64,000 bases of DNA from Isochrysis galbana (GCA_018136815.1 CM030931.1:7212399-7276398); one strand, 5' to 3'. Positions 30,640 through 42,109 are shown, counted from the stretch's first letter. Translations and numbers: made by a program. Notes: generated by a model not told the origin, from the sequence alone.

Positions 30640-31500
30640 TCGAAAGTAGGACGGATTGGGTTACGTCATTTGAGCCATCAAACTGTCCACACTGGGTTTT
30701 ATGATTGACATGGCGGGTCATTTAATGGTAGAGATCGGTACCGGGACGGGTTCAATCCTGCTGATGATACATTATAAAGTCGCGTTCAGGTGTCGTTCCG
30801 TCAACGTCAATTGTGGGACATCAGTCGAATTGAGCGATCAAATGTCCACAGTTATTTAAAATTAAATAAGGGCTAGCACTGCGTGGGGATAACAACTTTC
30901 TCTGCCTTTCCCGTGGTGCATGTTCCCCCGCGGGGACGCCTAAACGCTTTTCATCTGAGGCCGACACCTACACAAACATGCAGGTTAATGAATAGTATCA
31001 ACTGCGCACCACTGTGCACGCCGTGCGCATTGGGCACGGCGCGGTGTCCCCCCCCGCGGAGACGCCGTGCGTGCGCATGGCGATTTTTCTTTCTGCGTGC
31101 CACCTAAGGCGCACAATTACGTAAACGTGCAATATAAGAGATGTTTCGGTACGCAGCACGTGTGATGACTTGCAATCACAATGTGCACGCCGCGCATGGG
31201 CACGGCGCGATGTGCATCGGCCCCCCCCGCGGAGACGCCGTGCGTGCGCATGCCGACTTTCCCTCTGCGTGCCGCCTATGGCGCACAATTACGTAAACGT
31301 GCAATATAAGAGATGTTTCGTTACGCAGCACCTGTGATGGCTTGCAATCACAATGTGCACGCCGCGCATGGGCACGGCGCGATGTGCATCGGCCCCCCGC
31401 GGGGGCGCCGTGCGTGCGCATAGCAACTTCCAGGAAGGTGCACGCCGTTCGTTCACTCTTTCCGCGGGGGAACTCTGGGCGCGGAGGGCTGGCGGGAACC
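30640..31500 (-). repeat. mosaic dispersed repeat, copy 2 (inverted)
   Basis: In reverse complement it contains the same end (GGACATTTGATCGCTCAATT, GACGGAACGACACC) and at least three CGCACGGCGTCTCCGCGGGG units, the last two about 166 bp apart (CGCAGCAC at 31155 and 31324), followed by TTCCAGGAAGGTGCACGCCG. A second diverged terminal segment lies beyond the end at 30640-30710. Confidence 0.75.
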
Positions 31501-31589
31501 CTGGGGGCACCCCCTGGGACCGGGGGGATTATTACAATATACGGCGATAACACTAACGTAAACAACTGGGCCGTCTCGCCCATCTCCCC

Positions 31590-32190
31590 CCCCCCCCCCC
31601 CCCTCCCCCTCCCTTCGCCTCTCACCGACCTACCAGAGAGAGAAGGCTCCTACTGCCTGCCTCCCTCCTCCCTCCTCGCTCACCCTCCAGCTCTCTCCTC
31701 GCCCTCGTCTTCCTCACGATGGTGGCGACTCGGCGCGCATCGGTACGGTCCTCCGTCCTCTCGTCTCGTGCTCCTGCTCGCTGGTTTCGTTCGACTCGCT
31801 CGACACGGCCACCTGTCGACTGGACGCCAAGCGCAAGCGCTGCTCGCACGACTCGTTCCTCCTCCTGCTCCAATGGCGCGGCGGAGGAGGCGGAGCCTGT
31901 TCGCGTTCCTGATGCCGAGGAGGAGGCCCTTTCCCCGACCGAGGAGGCCACCATCACCACCACCGACGAGGACCCCGAGCCTGTGGGAGGAGAAGAGAAG
32001 AACGAGAACAGTGCGTCGGACGCTCCAGGCCTTCTTCTTCCCATCGCGCCGGCTGCGGAGGTCGAGGAGCCAGCGGAGTCGATGGAGGAGGTCGTGACCG
32101 CCCACGCGCTCGCTCTCACCGAGGACAAGGAAGCCGAGGAGGACGACGAGGAGACGGAGAAGGCGGAGAAGGAGAAGACGGCTGCGTCCG
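31590..32190 (+). CDS. possible acidic low-complexity protein, weak support
   Basis: A plus-strand frame from 31719 encodes an Arg/Ser-rich start, then an acidic region (AEEAEPVRVPDAEEEALSPT, EDKEAEEDDEETEKAEKEK) before running into a tandem duplication at 32195. Competing frames are also open. No family; it may be spurious. Confidence 0.25.
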
Positions 32191-32194
32191 ACGC

Positions 32195-32545
32195 ACCAAG
32201 TGCGCGCGGCGTGCATCGGCGTTGTGCGCGCCCTCCCGCTCGTCGGGCTCAAGCCACTGGAGCTCGACTCGGTCATTGCACAGTCGAGAGGTGTTGCGCA
32301 ACCTCTCGTTCGGCCAGAGGGGTTGTCGTCCGAGGCGGAGGGGGGGTTGTGTCGTCCTGAGGGCGTCGTGCGCGCGGCGTGCGTGTCGGCGTCGTGCGCG
32401 CCCGCCCGCTCGTCGAGCTCAAGCCACTCAAGCTCGACTCGGTCATTGCACAGTCGAGTGGTGTTGCGCAACCTCTCGTTCGGCTAGAGGGGTTGTCGTC
32501 CGAGGTGAAGGGGGCGTCGTGCGCGCGGCATGTCGACTTTCCGTC
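32195..32545. repeat. tandem duplication, ~175-bp unit
   Basis: Two units plus a partial third share CGTGCGCGCGGC, CAAGCCACT, GCTCGACTCGGTCATTGCAC and TGTTGCGCAACCTCTCGTTC, then GAGGGGTTGTCGTCCGAGG. Confidence 0.85.
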
Positions 32546-32723
32546 AAAAGAGGGCCAGGTGATTTTTTTTTCACCCAGAGGTGCATGTTTTCTTTTTCAA
32601 CCATTCTCCAGAGTATTATTACTACAAAGATGAGTACAAAGCTAATCACGACATACAAGGACGCGGCGCGTGCGCATAGCAACTCCCCCCCCCCCCCTCC
32701 CCCAAACACACGGTAACCCCAAG

Positions 32724-33276
32724 CTACGCAGGCTGAGTTTTCATCATTTTCGTCTTTTTCTCACACCCCTCCTCCTCGATCCTATTGTCGATGTCGTTCT
32801 TCTTCTGGCAGGCGACGATGTCGCTTGGCTGATCTTGGGTGGCGAGGTCCGTGACGCGTGCGAGGACGACCTTCTTGTTCTCCATGTAGAGTTTGCCCCA
32901 GTTGCTCATATGCATCAACAGATGCAAGGTAATCTTTCCGCATTTCAGCTATTTCAGCAGTCAGTTCACCTGGCCCTCTTTTGATGGAACGCGACTTAAG
33001 GCTTTTCCATGCGGTGGGGGTGATGGCGATTGAACGCGTTCCCACGTGTAGGCTGATGGTGATTGAACGCTTTTCTATGCTGTCGGTGATGGTGATTGAA
33101 CGCTTTTCTATGCTGTGGGTGATGGTGATTGAGCGCTTCTCGCCTCCCAAGGTGGCCCTGAGTCCTGAGTGTTCGGTTCTGTTCTCCTTGGGTACCTGCC
33201 TGTCGCGCTCTCTCACGATGCTGCCAGTCCTTCTTGCAGTCCCTCTAGTCCACTGTTGGGTACCGGTACAACACAT
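32724..33276 (-). other. overlapping minus-strand frames with a 33-bp minisatellite
   Basis: A GGTGATGGTGATTGAACGCT repeat (four 33-bp units, 33015-33145) encodes EKRSITITHSI-type repeats on the minus strand. Downstream, LTAEIAEMRKDYLASVDAYE and, in another frame, ENKKVVLARVTDLATQDQPS look protein-like, suggesting a frameshifted or spliced gene that I cannot resolve. Confidence 0.3.
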
Positions 33277-33620
33277 TAGTGTACCACGCTACTCTCACTA
33301 GCCCAGTACTAACACGACAACCCTTAGCGCATATATGGTGCCTGTGGGGTTGGCTAGGGCTAGGGCTGGGATATAACAGTATTCATTATTTATTAGGTAT
33401 GAGGTCGGGTTCGCCCCCCAGGGTATGGATGGGCGTCACACCCTCGTAAATAATGTTTATTTACCAAAAGGCCTTTCCCAGCCCGCTCCCCACCGCATGA
33501 CCTAAAGTAGTGCATATGGGGCCGCATACCCGGAAACCGGAAACCGAAGGAACGGGGGGAGACGGGAAGGGGTTGCAGTGAGTGAGGGATAAGTGAGGGC
33601 GATGTCGTAGGGGTTTCGCG

Positions 33621-34856
33621 TTGGCGGAGAGTGTTCTAGTAGCAGTAGCCTACTACAGTAGCTACAGTAGCAGGCATCTTCGAAAGGTAATTTTTTCAAC
33701 TAAGTTTATACTTAGACGCGATGGAGCGCGCCGCCGCGACTCCCCTCTCCTTCGGGCCCCCCGCCGAGGGCGCCCCACCAGCGACCATGGAGCAGCCGCT
33801 ATCGAAGCGGCCGCGTCCGCCCACCGAGGCCGAGCAGGTGCGTGCGACTCCGGTCGCGCCACACGGCCCGTGGCCCCGGCCACACCACCCATGGCAGCCA
33901 TGCTGGCCTCCCCCATGGGGGACAGCAGGCTGCTGGAAGCATCCCATCAGTGCCAGGCTCATGCAGCCACAGACACCACCGAGGTAGCAAAACCGGGCGA
34001 GGAGGATCACTACTACGTCCCAGCTAAATGGGAAAATGGACTAAAAGGCCCGAAACACCTCGAATTCCCTCTTGCGGACGAGTACACGCTTAACGAAAAG
34101 ACACAACTAGACCAAATCACCGTGTCGGATATAACGCGAGAGCTCAAAGGGGACGGCCCCCGCAACAAACCTCAGCCAGCGCGAGAGGCGTGGGCCCGCA
34201 AGCTAGACCTAACGCACGACGAATGGAAGCATGTGGCGAAACTCTATACCCACCCCCTATTAAAACACACAGACAAACACCTGCATTTCAAGCACGTTAC
34301 CCATAGGAGGCTGGGTACGCGAAACCGGTTCGCAGCGGCGACCACCACAAGATGTAGACTCTGCGGGAAACACAGAGAAAACTCGACGCACCTAGCTAGA
34401 TGCCCGTCCACGCTTCCGATATTTCAAACCATAGAAGCCGTAGCGGGGTACACCCCGGCGAAAGACAGATCGACGACTCAAAAAATCAAAGACAGACTAT
34501 TCGCATACCCGAATTCCCCGACGCCGGATAGCCTTAAAGCCCTCTACCTAATAGCATGGAGATACATCATAAGCGACTTCTACAAAGTGGAATTCGAAAA
34601 TCACACCTTCCACCACGTACCGGTTATCGAAAGAGTCCTAAGCAGGTTCACGGCCCTCGTCAGAGGTCGGGGACCTCCGGACAACTTCTTAACCGCACGC
34701 ACGCGCAAGGCCTCCCTGGGAAGGAAGCCGAAAATCAAATCTCCACACGACCTCAGCGCCCCTGTCTTCCTAACTAACAACAAAGGGGCCCTAGTCATGA
34801 GCACGAATCTATCTCTGGTAGCGGAAGCCCTCAACATAGCAGAGCGACTAGCCTAA
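33621..34856 (+). mobile_element. non-LTR retrotransposon 3' remnant (zf-RVT domain)
   Basis: An open frame of 411 codons ends with a typical LINE C-terminus: KHLHFKHVTHRRLGTRNRF, then a zinc-binding CRLCGKHRENSTHLARC (Cys-x2-Cys-x7-His-x4-Cys), then PIFQTIEAVAGYTP and an Ile/Tyr-rich tail. No reverse transcriptase palm motif is present, so most of the element is deleted. A different frame from 33721 (MERAAATPLSFGPPAEGAPP) looks like a natural ORF start and is probably joined to this part by an internal deletion plus frameshift near 33970. The 3' untranslated part probably runs to the T-run at 35168-35178. Confidence 0.75.
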
Positions 34857-35190
34857 CCAAGTGACCCCGCGCCGCGAGCCGCCCATCATCCTAAAGTAGG
34901 CCCTAGACACACTGACCACAGCTGCCTGACACCCAGCACAAGGAGCAAACACACAATAGCCGGTAGCCCGATGGCATAGGAGGAAGGCGCGAAACAGGCC
35001 ATCGCGAATCGGCACACACCGTCTGCCACTGGAGACCCACGACACCCAGCCCCTAGGTAGAGCACGAGGGGACGAGCCGCAAGGCAGGTGTAGGGGGAGT
35101 GAAAGGAAACGGGCGAGGCTGCGAAGATACCGTGCAAAGTCGCGCGCGCGGCGAGATTATTAAGAAGTTTTTTTTTTCGAAAGGTAATTT
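34857..35190 (+). mobile_element. probable LINE 3' tail
   Basis: After the LINE stop a non-coding tail ends GCGGCGAGATTATTAAGAAG then T(10) and TCGAAAGGTAATTTTTT. Similar words GCGGCGAGACTATTAAGAAG plus T-run occur at 51665-51690 and a variant at 25020-25045, and TCGAAAGGTAATTTTTT at 33680, consistent with shared retrotransposon 3' ends. Confidence 0.5.
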
Positions 35191-35194
35191 TTTG

Positions 35195-35390
35195 GTCGCG
35201 TTCCTGCACGGACACAAACGAATAGACACGCTTTCTCCCTTCTCTAGTTAATCCAAGTTTTCTAAGAGCCTCCACGTGCAGATGCTCAAATAGTATGCCG
35301 CTCCGAATTATCAGAGCATCATTCAACTCTGAGTATGGCAGGCGCTCACTAGGCGAAAGGGCCAACGCAGCTAGAGGCACACACCTCATG
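35195..35390 (-). pseudogene. coding relic abutting the LINE tail
   Basis: Minus-strand frame: MRCVPLAALALSPSERLPYS then ELNDALIIRSGILFEHLHVE and REGRKRVYSFVSVQE, after which the frame enters the LINE tail. It faintly recalls winged-helix ends of PCI proteins such as CSN7, but I cannot confirm this. Probably an exon truncated by the insertion. Confidence 0.25.
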
Positions 35391-35399
35391 CCGATGGAT

Positions 35400-35998
35400 A
35401 TCGATGGATACCGTCGCGATGCAACATTCTTTCTCGAACAGTCGCTCGGATATCACCCGTGATGCTGCGGGCAAAAGGGCCAGGATTGGGGTTCCAATGA
35501 GCTACTTGGCATCACAGAGCGGCCAGAACATTTGAGTATCCAAGCGAAGGCAGTATCCGGCGCCGGGCAAACGAAAGTGGGAAAGGAAGGAGCCTGCACC
35601 TATCTCGGAGGCTGCGTTGATCGAAGTTGGAGAGGTCAAGGCCCTCAATATTGTAGCGAGGAGACAAGTCTTTCGGACTCCGAGTCGAACCCTGCGATGT
35701 TGCCTCGAGTCCCGGCATGGGGGCAGCAGCACAACCTCTGGCTATGCTGCTTCGCACCGGCAGACACGTCGACTGTATATCCGTCGGCTGTGGTGGCCGG
35801 CGTGAAGCCGACCCAGGCATACGCGGCGGTGCTGCGAGGTACCTAGCGAACATTGTGAGGAGCGTGGCAGGAATAAGAAGAAAAGCGATACCTCTTCCCC
35901 TCAATTTCAGGTGACTAGATGATGAGTGTGGTCGAGCAGGACTAACTTAGAGAGCACGTGCGGTCAGAACCCGAACGCGCCTAGTCCCTTGTGAAGCA
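35400..35998. other. intergenic, no confident gene
   Basis: Minus-strand frames at 35502-35904 (including SPRYNIEGLDLSNFDQRSL) could be part of a gene, but no start, splice sites or family can be fixed. Confidence 0.3.
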
Positions 35999-37340
35999 TC
36001 AGGATGTGTTTCGGCACCTGTCACGTGTTGCGACCTCGAGCGATGGGTCTCCTACGCCATCGAGAGCCACTCGTCCAGCCAAGTCATAGCGTGTACCTGC
36101 GAATGGCGGGTCGCCAGTATATGCACCAAGTGGAGCCCTTTCAGCGCTGCCACTTGCTAGCGGCCGTCCCGAAGGCGAGGTCAATTCTTCAACCAATCCT
36201 GCAACGGGTACTCGGTGTTGTGGCCGACGCGCGTCAATGGCGTGCTGCAGCATCGTGGATGACTCGGGTGAATTAGGGTGGAAGAACGCAGCCTTCGAAA
36301 GATTATTTGTGCATGCTCCATGTGCGTTATGAGGCCGACCGACACCAAACTTTATCTTGTCGACAGCCGCATGGTCCGAGGCGATGGAGACAACCTCCTG
36401 CTCTAAGAACGAGGCATTTCTACTCCCCGTTTCACGACAGCCAAGTGCAGCCGGAGCAGCCACGCCATCAAGACCGCGTCTCTGTTGAGCGTCGAGAGCG
36501 TCGCCATCGTGTGGAGATGAGGCCAAGGTTGCGCACGTATGGGCGGCAGATGGCAGTACCGAGCTGGCACAGGTAGCACCTTTGGACGCACCATCGATCA
36601 GATGTGCAGGCTCAACATTGGCGCGCTCGGTCTCTCTGCATACAACATGTGGGACATCAACAGGGAAATCGGCAGCTACTCGTTGTTGCAAACTTCGAAC
36701 ATGATCAAAGGTGAAATCTGCGCAACTGCTCTGGCATGCAATTTCAGAAGTACCAGCCGCACGACGGTGCCAGCACTCAGGTCCAGATTCTGAACTAGAT
36801 GAACCTGGAGCTAGAGCGCATCCAAATCGTTGATTGGCTGGGATGGCAGTGCTAAGAGCCTCGGGTGTCACTCTATCTGATGAAGGAGACGCACGGACCG
36901 CAGATATGCCAAGCCACTTCTGATGCGCTCGGCGTCGCTCCCGTGAGTACTCGAGCCTGTGCACATGGAGACGCGAGTTGGTCACCTCTTTCATCCGCAG
37001 TGGGCTCTGGCGGTCTGAACACGCGCAAGGCCAGAGCAGGCTCGAAGCTCGCGTGAGCTCCTCACGTACGCTGCCACCCGTCATCCACGGCGAAACTTCG
37101 CCCGCGCATCTCAGCGTGCACAGCGCCAGCCGCCTCTGAGCTCTCTGCTGTGGGAAGGACGGCGGCCGTCGGCCCGATGGATGCAGCGGGCGCGGCTGGT
37201 GGGCTGCGGTGCGCGCGCATCATCTGAGCTAGGACGTCCTTGGTAAGCGTAGCAAGCTCCTCGCCCCGCGCCCCCGTGCGCGCGCTGATCAGCTCGGCGA
37301 GTTGGCGCTCGGTTGCAGCGAGCAGCAGCGCGTCCCCCAT
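35999..37340 (-). CDS. hypothetical protein, two exons
   Basis: Exons 37340-37066 and 36956-35999 are joined across a 109-bp intron (GTGAGG...CACAG), giving 410 aa. The N-terminus is MGDALLLAATERQLAELISA followed by EELATLTKDVLAQMMRAHRS, predicted helical, then an Ala/Pro linker; exon 2 begins LEYSRERRRAHQKWL and continues as a long Ser/Ala/Thr-rich, low-motif sequence. A competing donor four bases earlier (GTACGTGAG) is strong, but I found no in-frame partner for it. The long open exon of about 960 bp supports coding, but no family is recognised. It is divergent from the gene at 37874 with about 530 bp between starts. Confidence 0.5.
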
Positions 37341-37795
37341 GGCAGGCGGGTGCGGGAGCGCAGCCGCCCGCTAGGCGGGAAAGGCGCCAAACCAAACCAT
37401 GAGAGAGGAAGGCAGGGAGTTGAGAAGAGTCGCTTTCGCCAGAGACTCACTCTTCTCTGCCTGCGTGGACCTGAACCTTGACGACTGCCCCCCTCTCTCT
37501 TGAGGCGTGCGCCTTCGCGTGGGGGTTGGGAATTCGGCGCGAAATGGGTCATGTATCATGTATACTACTACTGCTACATATTATAGCATACATGACATAA
37601 TTATAGAATTTGTGTACATGTACGGCTGGGGGAGTGAAAACAACTTGTATTCACTTGAATCCAACATCTAGCCCGAATACACTTAATACCTAGGGTTTTC
37701 GGTGATTTTACCTCGCTTTTACCTCTTAAACTTAAAACCCTAGTGCTGTGAGAGCCGCGTTTCGTCGGGGACGCGTGAAGTCCGAAAAAAGCTCC

Positions 37796-37873
<78 letters not shown>
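37341..37873. promoter_or_regulatory. divergent intergenic promoter region with (CT)36 tract
   Basis: This lies between two divergent starts. The right side contains an uninterrupted CT tract of about 72 bp (37799-37871) that stops three bases before the ATG of the right-hand gene, so it must lie in its 5' leader or core promoter. An A/T-rich patch lies at 37550-37615. Confidence 0.5.
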
Positions 37874-37875
<2 letters not shown>

Positions 37876-38674
37876 GGTGGCCCTCCTGCTGCTCGCGCCC
37901 GTGGTGGCGGCGGCGGCCAGCCAGGAGAAGCACATGCGGATGCCAACACACACAGCTGAACTCCGCAGTAGCAACATCCTCGACGGGCCTGCCCTCGAGC
38001 ACGCGCGCGCAAAATGGGAGAAGGACGTCATGGTCAACGAGCACCGCCTGACGCTCGGCATCACGTACGACTACCCCTCCTCTGAGAACTTCGTCTCTGA
38101 GCTCTCCTTCCGCGGCTCAGCGCCGGGAGACCTCATGTACGACTTGCATATCCACAATCCTCTCGCCAAGGACACAGACACACGCGTCACCCATCTCGAC
38201 CTGACGCAGATCCTCAGTCAAGGCTTCGTCGCTATGGCGTCTGTATTCCATGATGGACCCCTGGCGCATGGGTTCCGCCCGTCTTTACTGCGAGTCAAGG
38301 AGCTCAGCTTCTTTCATACCGCTGGCGTCGTGAACGTGCAACCATGCTGGTTGCCACAGGAGCACATTGCGAGACTGAAAATCGGCCAAGGCCGTGTTCG
38401 GAGGCGTTGCCCCATTTCGCTCCAGCTGGACCGCAACCTCAAGGAGGGCACCAATTCTCTAGAGATTGGCGCGCGCCGTGTCATGGACGGGAGGATGATC
38501 GCGGCACGGGTGTTTCCCATGGCCAAGCGACTACGAGTCGTCTATACGGACTCGAGGTTCGAGGAGGACGCAAACTGGGAGGTCACAGGTATTTTTGGCA
38601 AGAGCAATGACAATGCTGCCGACTCTGTCGTCGGTCCTCTTGGAATCACATTCAAGCGCTCATGGCAATGGTGA
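37874..38674 (+). CDS. signal-peptide protein of unknown function
   Basis: This 266-aa protein starts MVALLLLAPVVAAAASQEKH, a compact signal peptide. The frame is open upstream only through the CT microsatellite, giving a meaningless Leu-Ser run, so the ATG at 37874 is chosen. The mature part has alternating hydrophobic stretches (LTLGITYDYPSSENFVSELS, DLMYDLHIHNPL, TRVTHLDLTQIL; later RLRVVYTDSRFEEDANWEVT and GPLGITFKRSWQW), suggesting a beta-rich fold, perhaps a beta-barrel or lipocalin-like protein in the plastid or secretory pathway. A retained intron around 38190-38360 is possible because the middle (VFHDGPLAHGFRP) is less regular. No family assigned. Confidence 0.6.
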
Positions 38675-39850
38675 GGCCTGTGCTCTCGCTGATTGGTGCA
38701 AACTGCTCCGGACAAAGATGACTCTGGAATTCCCACGCCCGGCCGCGCCTCATTAGGATTTTGGCAATGATCCCAACCCCTTGTGTGTCATCTCACCTCG
38801 TTCCAGCCTAGTTGAGTCCCACGGACAGCATCAGTGCACACACGTAATTGGCATTGCGAACAAATCCAGACTCGAATATCTCTTCTCTTAGAGCTGCGGT
38901 GCATGTGGGACAGTGCTGCAATAGTGGAAAGATTATCGTTATTGATCCGGCAATATCCGCACATCAACATTGGCCGGCACGCGTGTCTTGTGTGTCGTGT
39001 GTTGTGACACAGCTCGTCCGACTCAGCCAGAGCTACGGTGGCAGCGAGAGACGGGCAGAGAGGACTTGCTTCCAGGAAGGCCCGGGAGCAGCAGGCTCGA
39101 TAGGAAACCCGCCCCAAATGATAAATTCTGCGGTATCATGCAGCTCATGCCGTAGCGCGCACATCGCATTGCCAGCACAGCTGTAGAGCATTATGCATTA
39201 TTATGCTGCGCGACGAAAGGTGCCCGACGTATGCGCGGCGCAAAAGCATGTTACATCGGACGCCCCTGCCGCGCGCGAGGCTAGCCACAGTGGCAAAAGA
39301 GGGGGAACGCCAACCACCGATCCGTCGGTGCCTGCCGGGGCTGCATCGATCTTATGTCTGATCGCGCTCTCCAGCGGAGCGGATCGCCCATCTCTGGTGT
39401 CAAAGAGTTCTGGCTCTGCAAGAACAATTTTCGTAGACACCACCCATGATTCTCTTAGAAGGGGGAAATCGCTCAGGTTTTCTACGGATGTAGATGTGGC
39501 AACTGTTGGATACATTAGTGTGGAACACCCAAACCTTCGCACGGCAAACATGGGGGGGGGGGGGGGGCGAGAGCTGCGGGCGGTCCAGCCGGTAAGCCGA
39601 GAGTTCTCTCCCCAACGGACTTCTCTCTCTCATTTCTGCGGGCTTAGTTCCATGCCCGTCAGACAATCTGTCCCTGCAATACGTGAACTCATCGGCGTTA
39701 TGACTGAATACTGAATCCTTGGCGTCGCTATCGAAAAATTATCGTTTCGTAAAGTGACGGCTTCATTTCATGGCACAAAACAAGGAATTGTTAACATAAT
39801 TAGAGCCCATATCTCCCCGCCTCACTGCGCACGCCCAGAACACAACGAAA
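38675..39850. other. intergenic, no gene recognised
   Basis: Open frames on both strands (for example 39193-39714) lack motifs. A G-run of 18 lies at 39551-39568. Confidence 0.4.
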
Positions 39851-39899
39851 ACTGCTGCTGATGCATTTGTATGGATCGCCTACCTGCTGTACATGCAGC

Positions 39900-40260
39900 G
39901 GGTAGACCAGGGCGGCTGAGGTTGATTGTACGGGCGCGCCCTCCCCGGGGGTGCGTCCGCGATGGAGAGAGGGGGGCGCGAGGCCCCCATTGACCCCCAC
40001 TTATAAAAGTAGGTTGACAAACGAATATGCATAAGGCCTGCCCCAACCCACCACCGAATCCCGGCCCAAGGTAGAGCACCTGGGCCCATCCCCGGACACC
40101 GAACGAAGAGCAGCAGGAAGGCGCTTCAAGAAGGGCGGGCGGAAAGCGGTTAGGAGGAGGTAGGCGTGTGAGGGGAAGATGAAGGGCGGCGAAACAAGGA
40201 GGGAGGTAGTACCTAGTCCCTCATAGGTGTTAGCCCTGAATCTTCAAATGTTTTTAAAAA
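39900..40260 (-). repeat. GC-rich dispersed element end plus LINE-like tail
   Basis: The GC-rich element ends at TATAAAAGTAGGTTG (40015), followed by 210 bp ending TAGCCCTGAATCTTCAAATG and an A/T run. The same pairing of ends occurs at 13797/13870, so the composite recurs as a unit. Confidence 0.6.
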
Positions 40261-40484
40261 GCTTCTGCGCACTAGCGCTAGCTGCAGCCGCTGCGCAAGC
40301 CGCGCTACATGCGAAGAAGCAAGAAGCCAAAGCGGACGGGCACTAGCATCTTGCAAGGATTCGAGGGAGGACGACGCGAGCCCCTGCACTACGGCTATGG
40401 CTGGTACACAGCTAGGAGTAGAATAAGGAGGGTCCCTGCCTATGGATATTCTTTCGAATCGGAACGGGAAGGCGCGATTCTTGC

Positions 40485-41558
40485 TCAAAGGTTCGCTGTT
40501 GCCTGACCATGAGGGCAAGCGCTGCAAACCCGTGTGTAGAAATTCGTCCTGTTCTCTCCACGCACACCCCTGTTGGCAAGGTCCCATGACATGGGGAAGT
40601 GCAAGGCCACATCCTGCCCGAGCGCAGAAAGTCTATCGAATCTTGCGGCAAAGACTTGTGTGCCACTCCCGCCAAAGCGACCGCGGTTGCAAAACCACTT
40701 GTCACATGGATCGGCAAACGTCTCCCCAGCACCGGCTGGGGCACCCTCGATGAACGCCCAGCCGTCGTCTGCAACATTGGCGATCGAGGCCAAACGATCC
40801 AAAATAGTGGACACCGCGCTGCTGGACTTTAAAGCGAGGTATTGCGCCTCTTGCACGTGGCTTATGGATGTTGAATTCCCCAGATAAACCTCTACCCAAT
40901 TGTGATTTCCGTCATTGGGGTTGTTATGCCACGCGGGCGTGCCAACGAGCCGAGCGGGGATGCCGGCAACCCGTAAAGCATCGATAAAGAGGATTGAGAT
41001 TCCGGTGCACGACGCATAGCCGTAAAGTACGACTGAAAGCGGATCGAAGATCATGGGTGTCTGTTCGGATCTGAAACGGATGCGTTGATTCGGGCGACCT
41101 GTGATATTCATGAAGGCGCTCCAAATGAATTCATTTACTGCTCCAGCGGCTTCGGCAAGAGACGAGTTTTTCGGTAAACTTTTCATCAGAGGCGTCATAA
41201 GATGAGTGAGCAAGGTGCGCCAGTCGGTGCGAGCCTCGTTCACGGATGCATATGGAAGAACAGCGTCGCGCCACACATCTCGTGGAACTGATGCGGCCCA
41301 CGGAAAGCGTTGCCGCGCGGTGAGCGACAGATTGACAGTTGCAGGCACGATTCCACTCTCGATCGTCTGCCGATTCGGCTCATCAAATGGGAAGAGGTTG
41401 TTGAGCAGCCAGCTGGTCTCGCGTGCAGCTGCAGTGGATGAGGCCTCACACGTGACTGGCTTTCCCGGCCAAGGTACGGTTCCTGTCGGGCAGGATGCGT
41501 GCGCTCCAGGAAGACAGAACGCCGCACCGGTAATGACGAGGTAGTAGGTGCAGTGCAT
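40485..41558 (-). CDS. secreted transglutaminase-like protein
   Basis: A single exon of 357 aa with an N-terminal signal peptide (MHCTYYLVITGAAFCLPGAHA). The transglutaminase-like core is plain: YGYASCTGISILFIDALRVA carries the catalytic Cys, the following GIPARLVGTPAWHNNPNDGN places the NHNWVEVY His, and DDGWAFIEGAP gives the third position. The C-terminus has a Cys-rich signature (DPCDKWFCNRGRFGGSGTQV, FYTRVCSAC). Such proteins cross-link or cleave amide bonds extracellularly or in the secretory pathway. A short intron may be retained between VEVYLGNSTS and VADDGWAF, because that stretch is atypical and a GTGTCC...TTGCAG pair exists there. The substrate is unknown. Confidence 0.85.
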   Translation of the reverse strand: MHCTYYLVITGAAFCLPGAHASCPTGTVPWPGKPVTCEASSTAAARETSWLLNNLFPFDEPNRQTIESGIVPATVNLSLTARQRFPWAASVPRDVWRDAVLPYASVNEARTDWRTLLTHLMTPLMKSLPKNSSLAEAAGAVNEFIWSAFMNITGRPNQRIRFRSEQTPMIFDPLSVVLYGYASCTGISILFIDALRVAGIPARLVGTPAWHNNPNDGNHNWVEVYLGNSTSISHVQEAQYLALKSSSAVSTILDRLASIANVADDGWAFIEGAPAGAGETFADPCDKWFCNRGRFGGSGTQVFAARFDRLSALGQDVALHFPMSWDLANRGVRGENRTNFYTRVCSACPHGQATANL

Positions 41559-41660
41559 TCCGATTGCACGCCCGCTCCTGCGGCGGTGGCGGAGCCAGGA
41601 ACGCCCGCCCTCTCACTCTCCCGCCCTTCCTGCCATCACCCCTTCCCAGAGTCAAGAGAC

Positions 41661-42091
41661 CTACTCCACAGGGTTGTGGTACTTCTTCAAGTAGATTGTA
41701 AACTGCTTCCCAATAGAAAATCCTCGACCAACATTCTCCGCTCGCGCTATTGATTGAGGGTCAGCTGACAGCCTATAACAGCCGCTCACGAAAGGCCAGC
41801 GCATAGAAGGCTCAAGGAGGTTCTTGGATAGGAGAGGTTCGCCCCAAGTTCTAACGACATCCTGTTCCTGTTGGACTAAGCCGGCACGACGACAACACAA
41901 CACACAACACACAACACAGCCACAATAACGGCGAGTCGCGAGTCGCGAGTCGTGTTGCAACAAGTAATGAGAATGAGTAATGAGCAGTGAGCAGTGAGCA
42001 GGAATGAGGAATGCGACGCAATACACAGACAATACGGACAGTAGGGCTGGTGTTCGGTGTTGCTGTTGCTGCCATGGGCGGCCATAAACAA
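41661..42091 (-). CDS. possible small two-exon protein
   Basis: A minus-strand 3' exon (about 41877-41661) reads VVRTWGEPLLSKNLLEPSMR, WPFVSGCYRLSADPQSIARA and GRGFSIGKQFTIYLKKYHNP before its stop and looks genuinely coding. It follows a repetitive intron-like tract rich in TGTGTTG and GAGTCGC ending GGCTTAG. A first exon with MAAHGSNSNTEHQPYCPYC lies upstream near 42085. The product would be about 85-95 aa. No family; donor uncertain. Confidence 0.35.
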
Positions 42092-42109
42092 GTTGTCGTA
42101 AGTTCAAGT

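Noticed and set aside
39193-39714. 173-codon plus-strand frame
   Set aside because: No motif, crosses a G homopolymer, and a similar-sized frame exists on the other strand.
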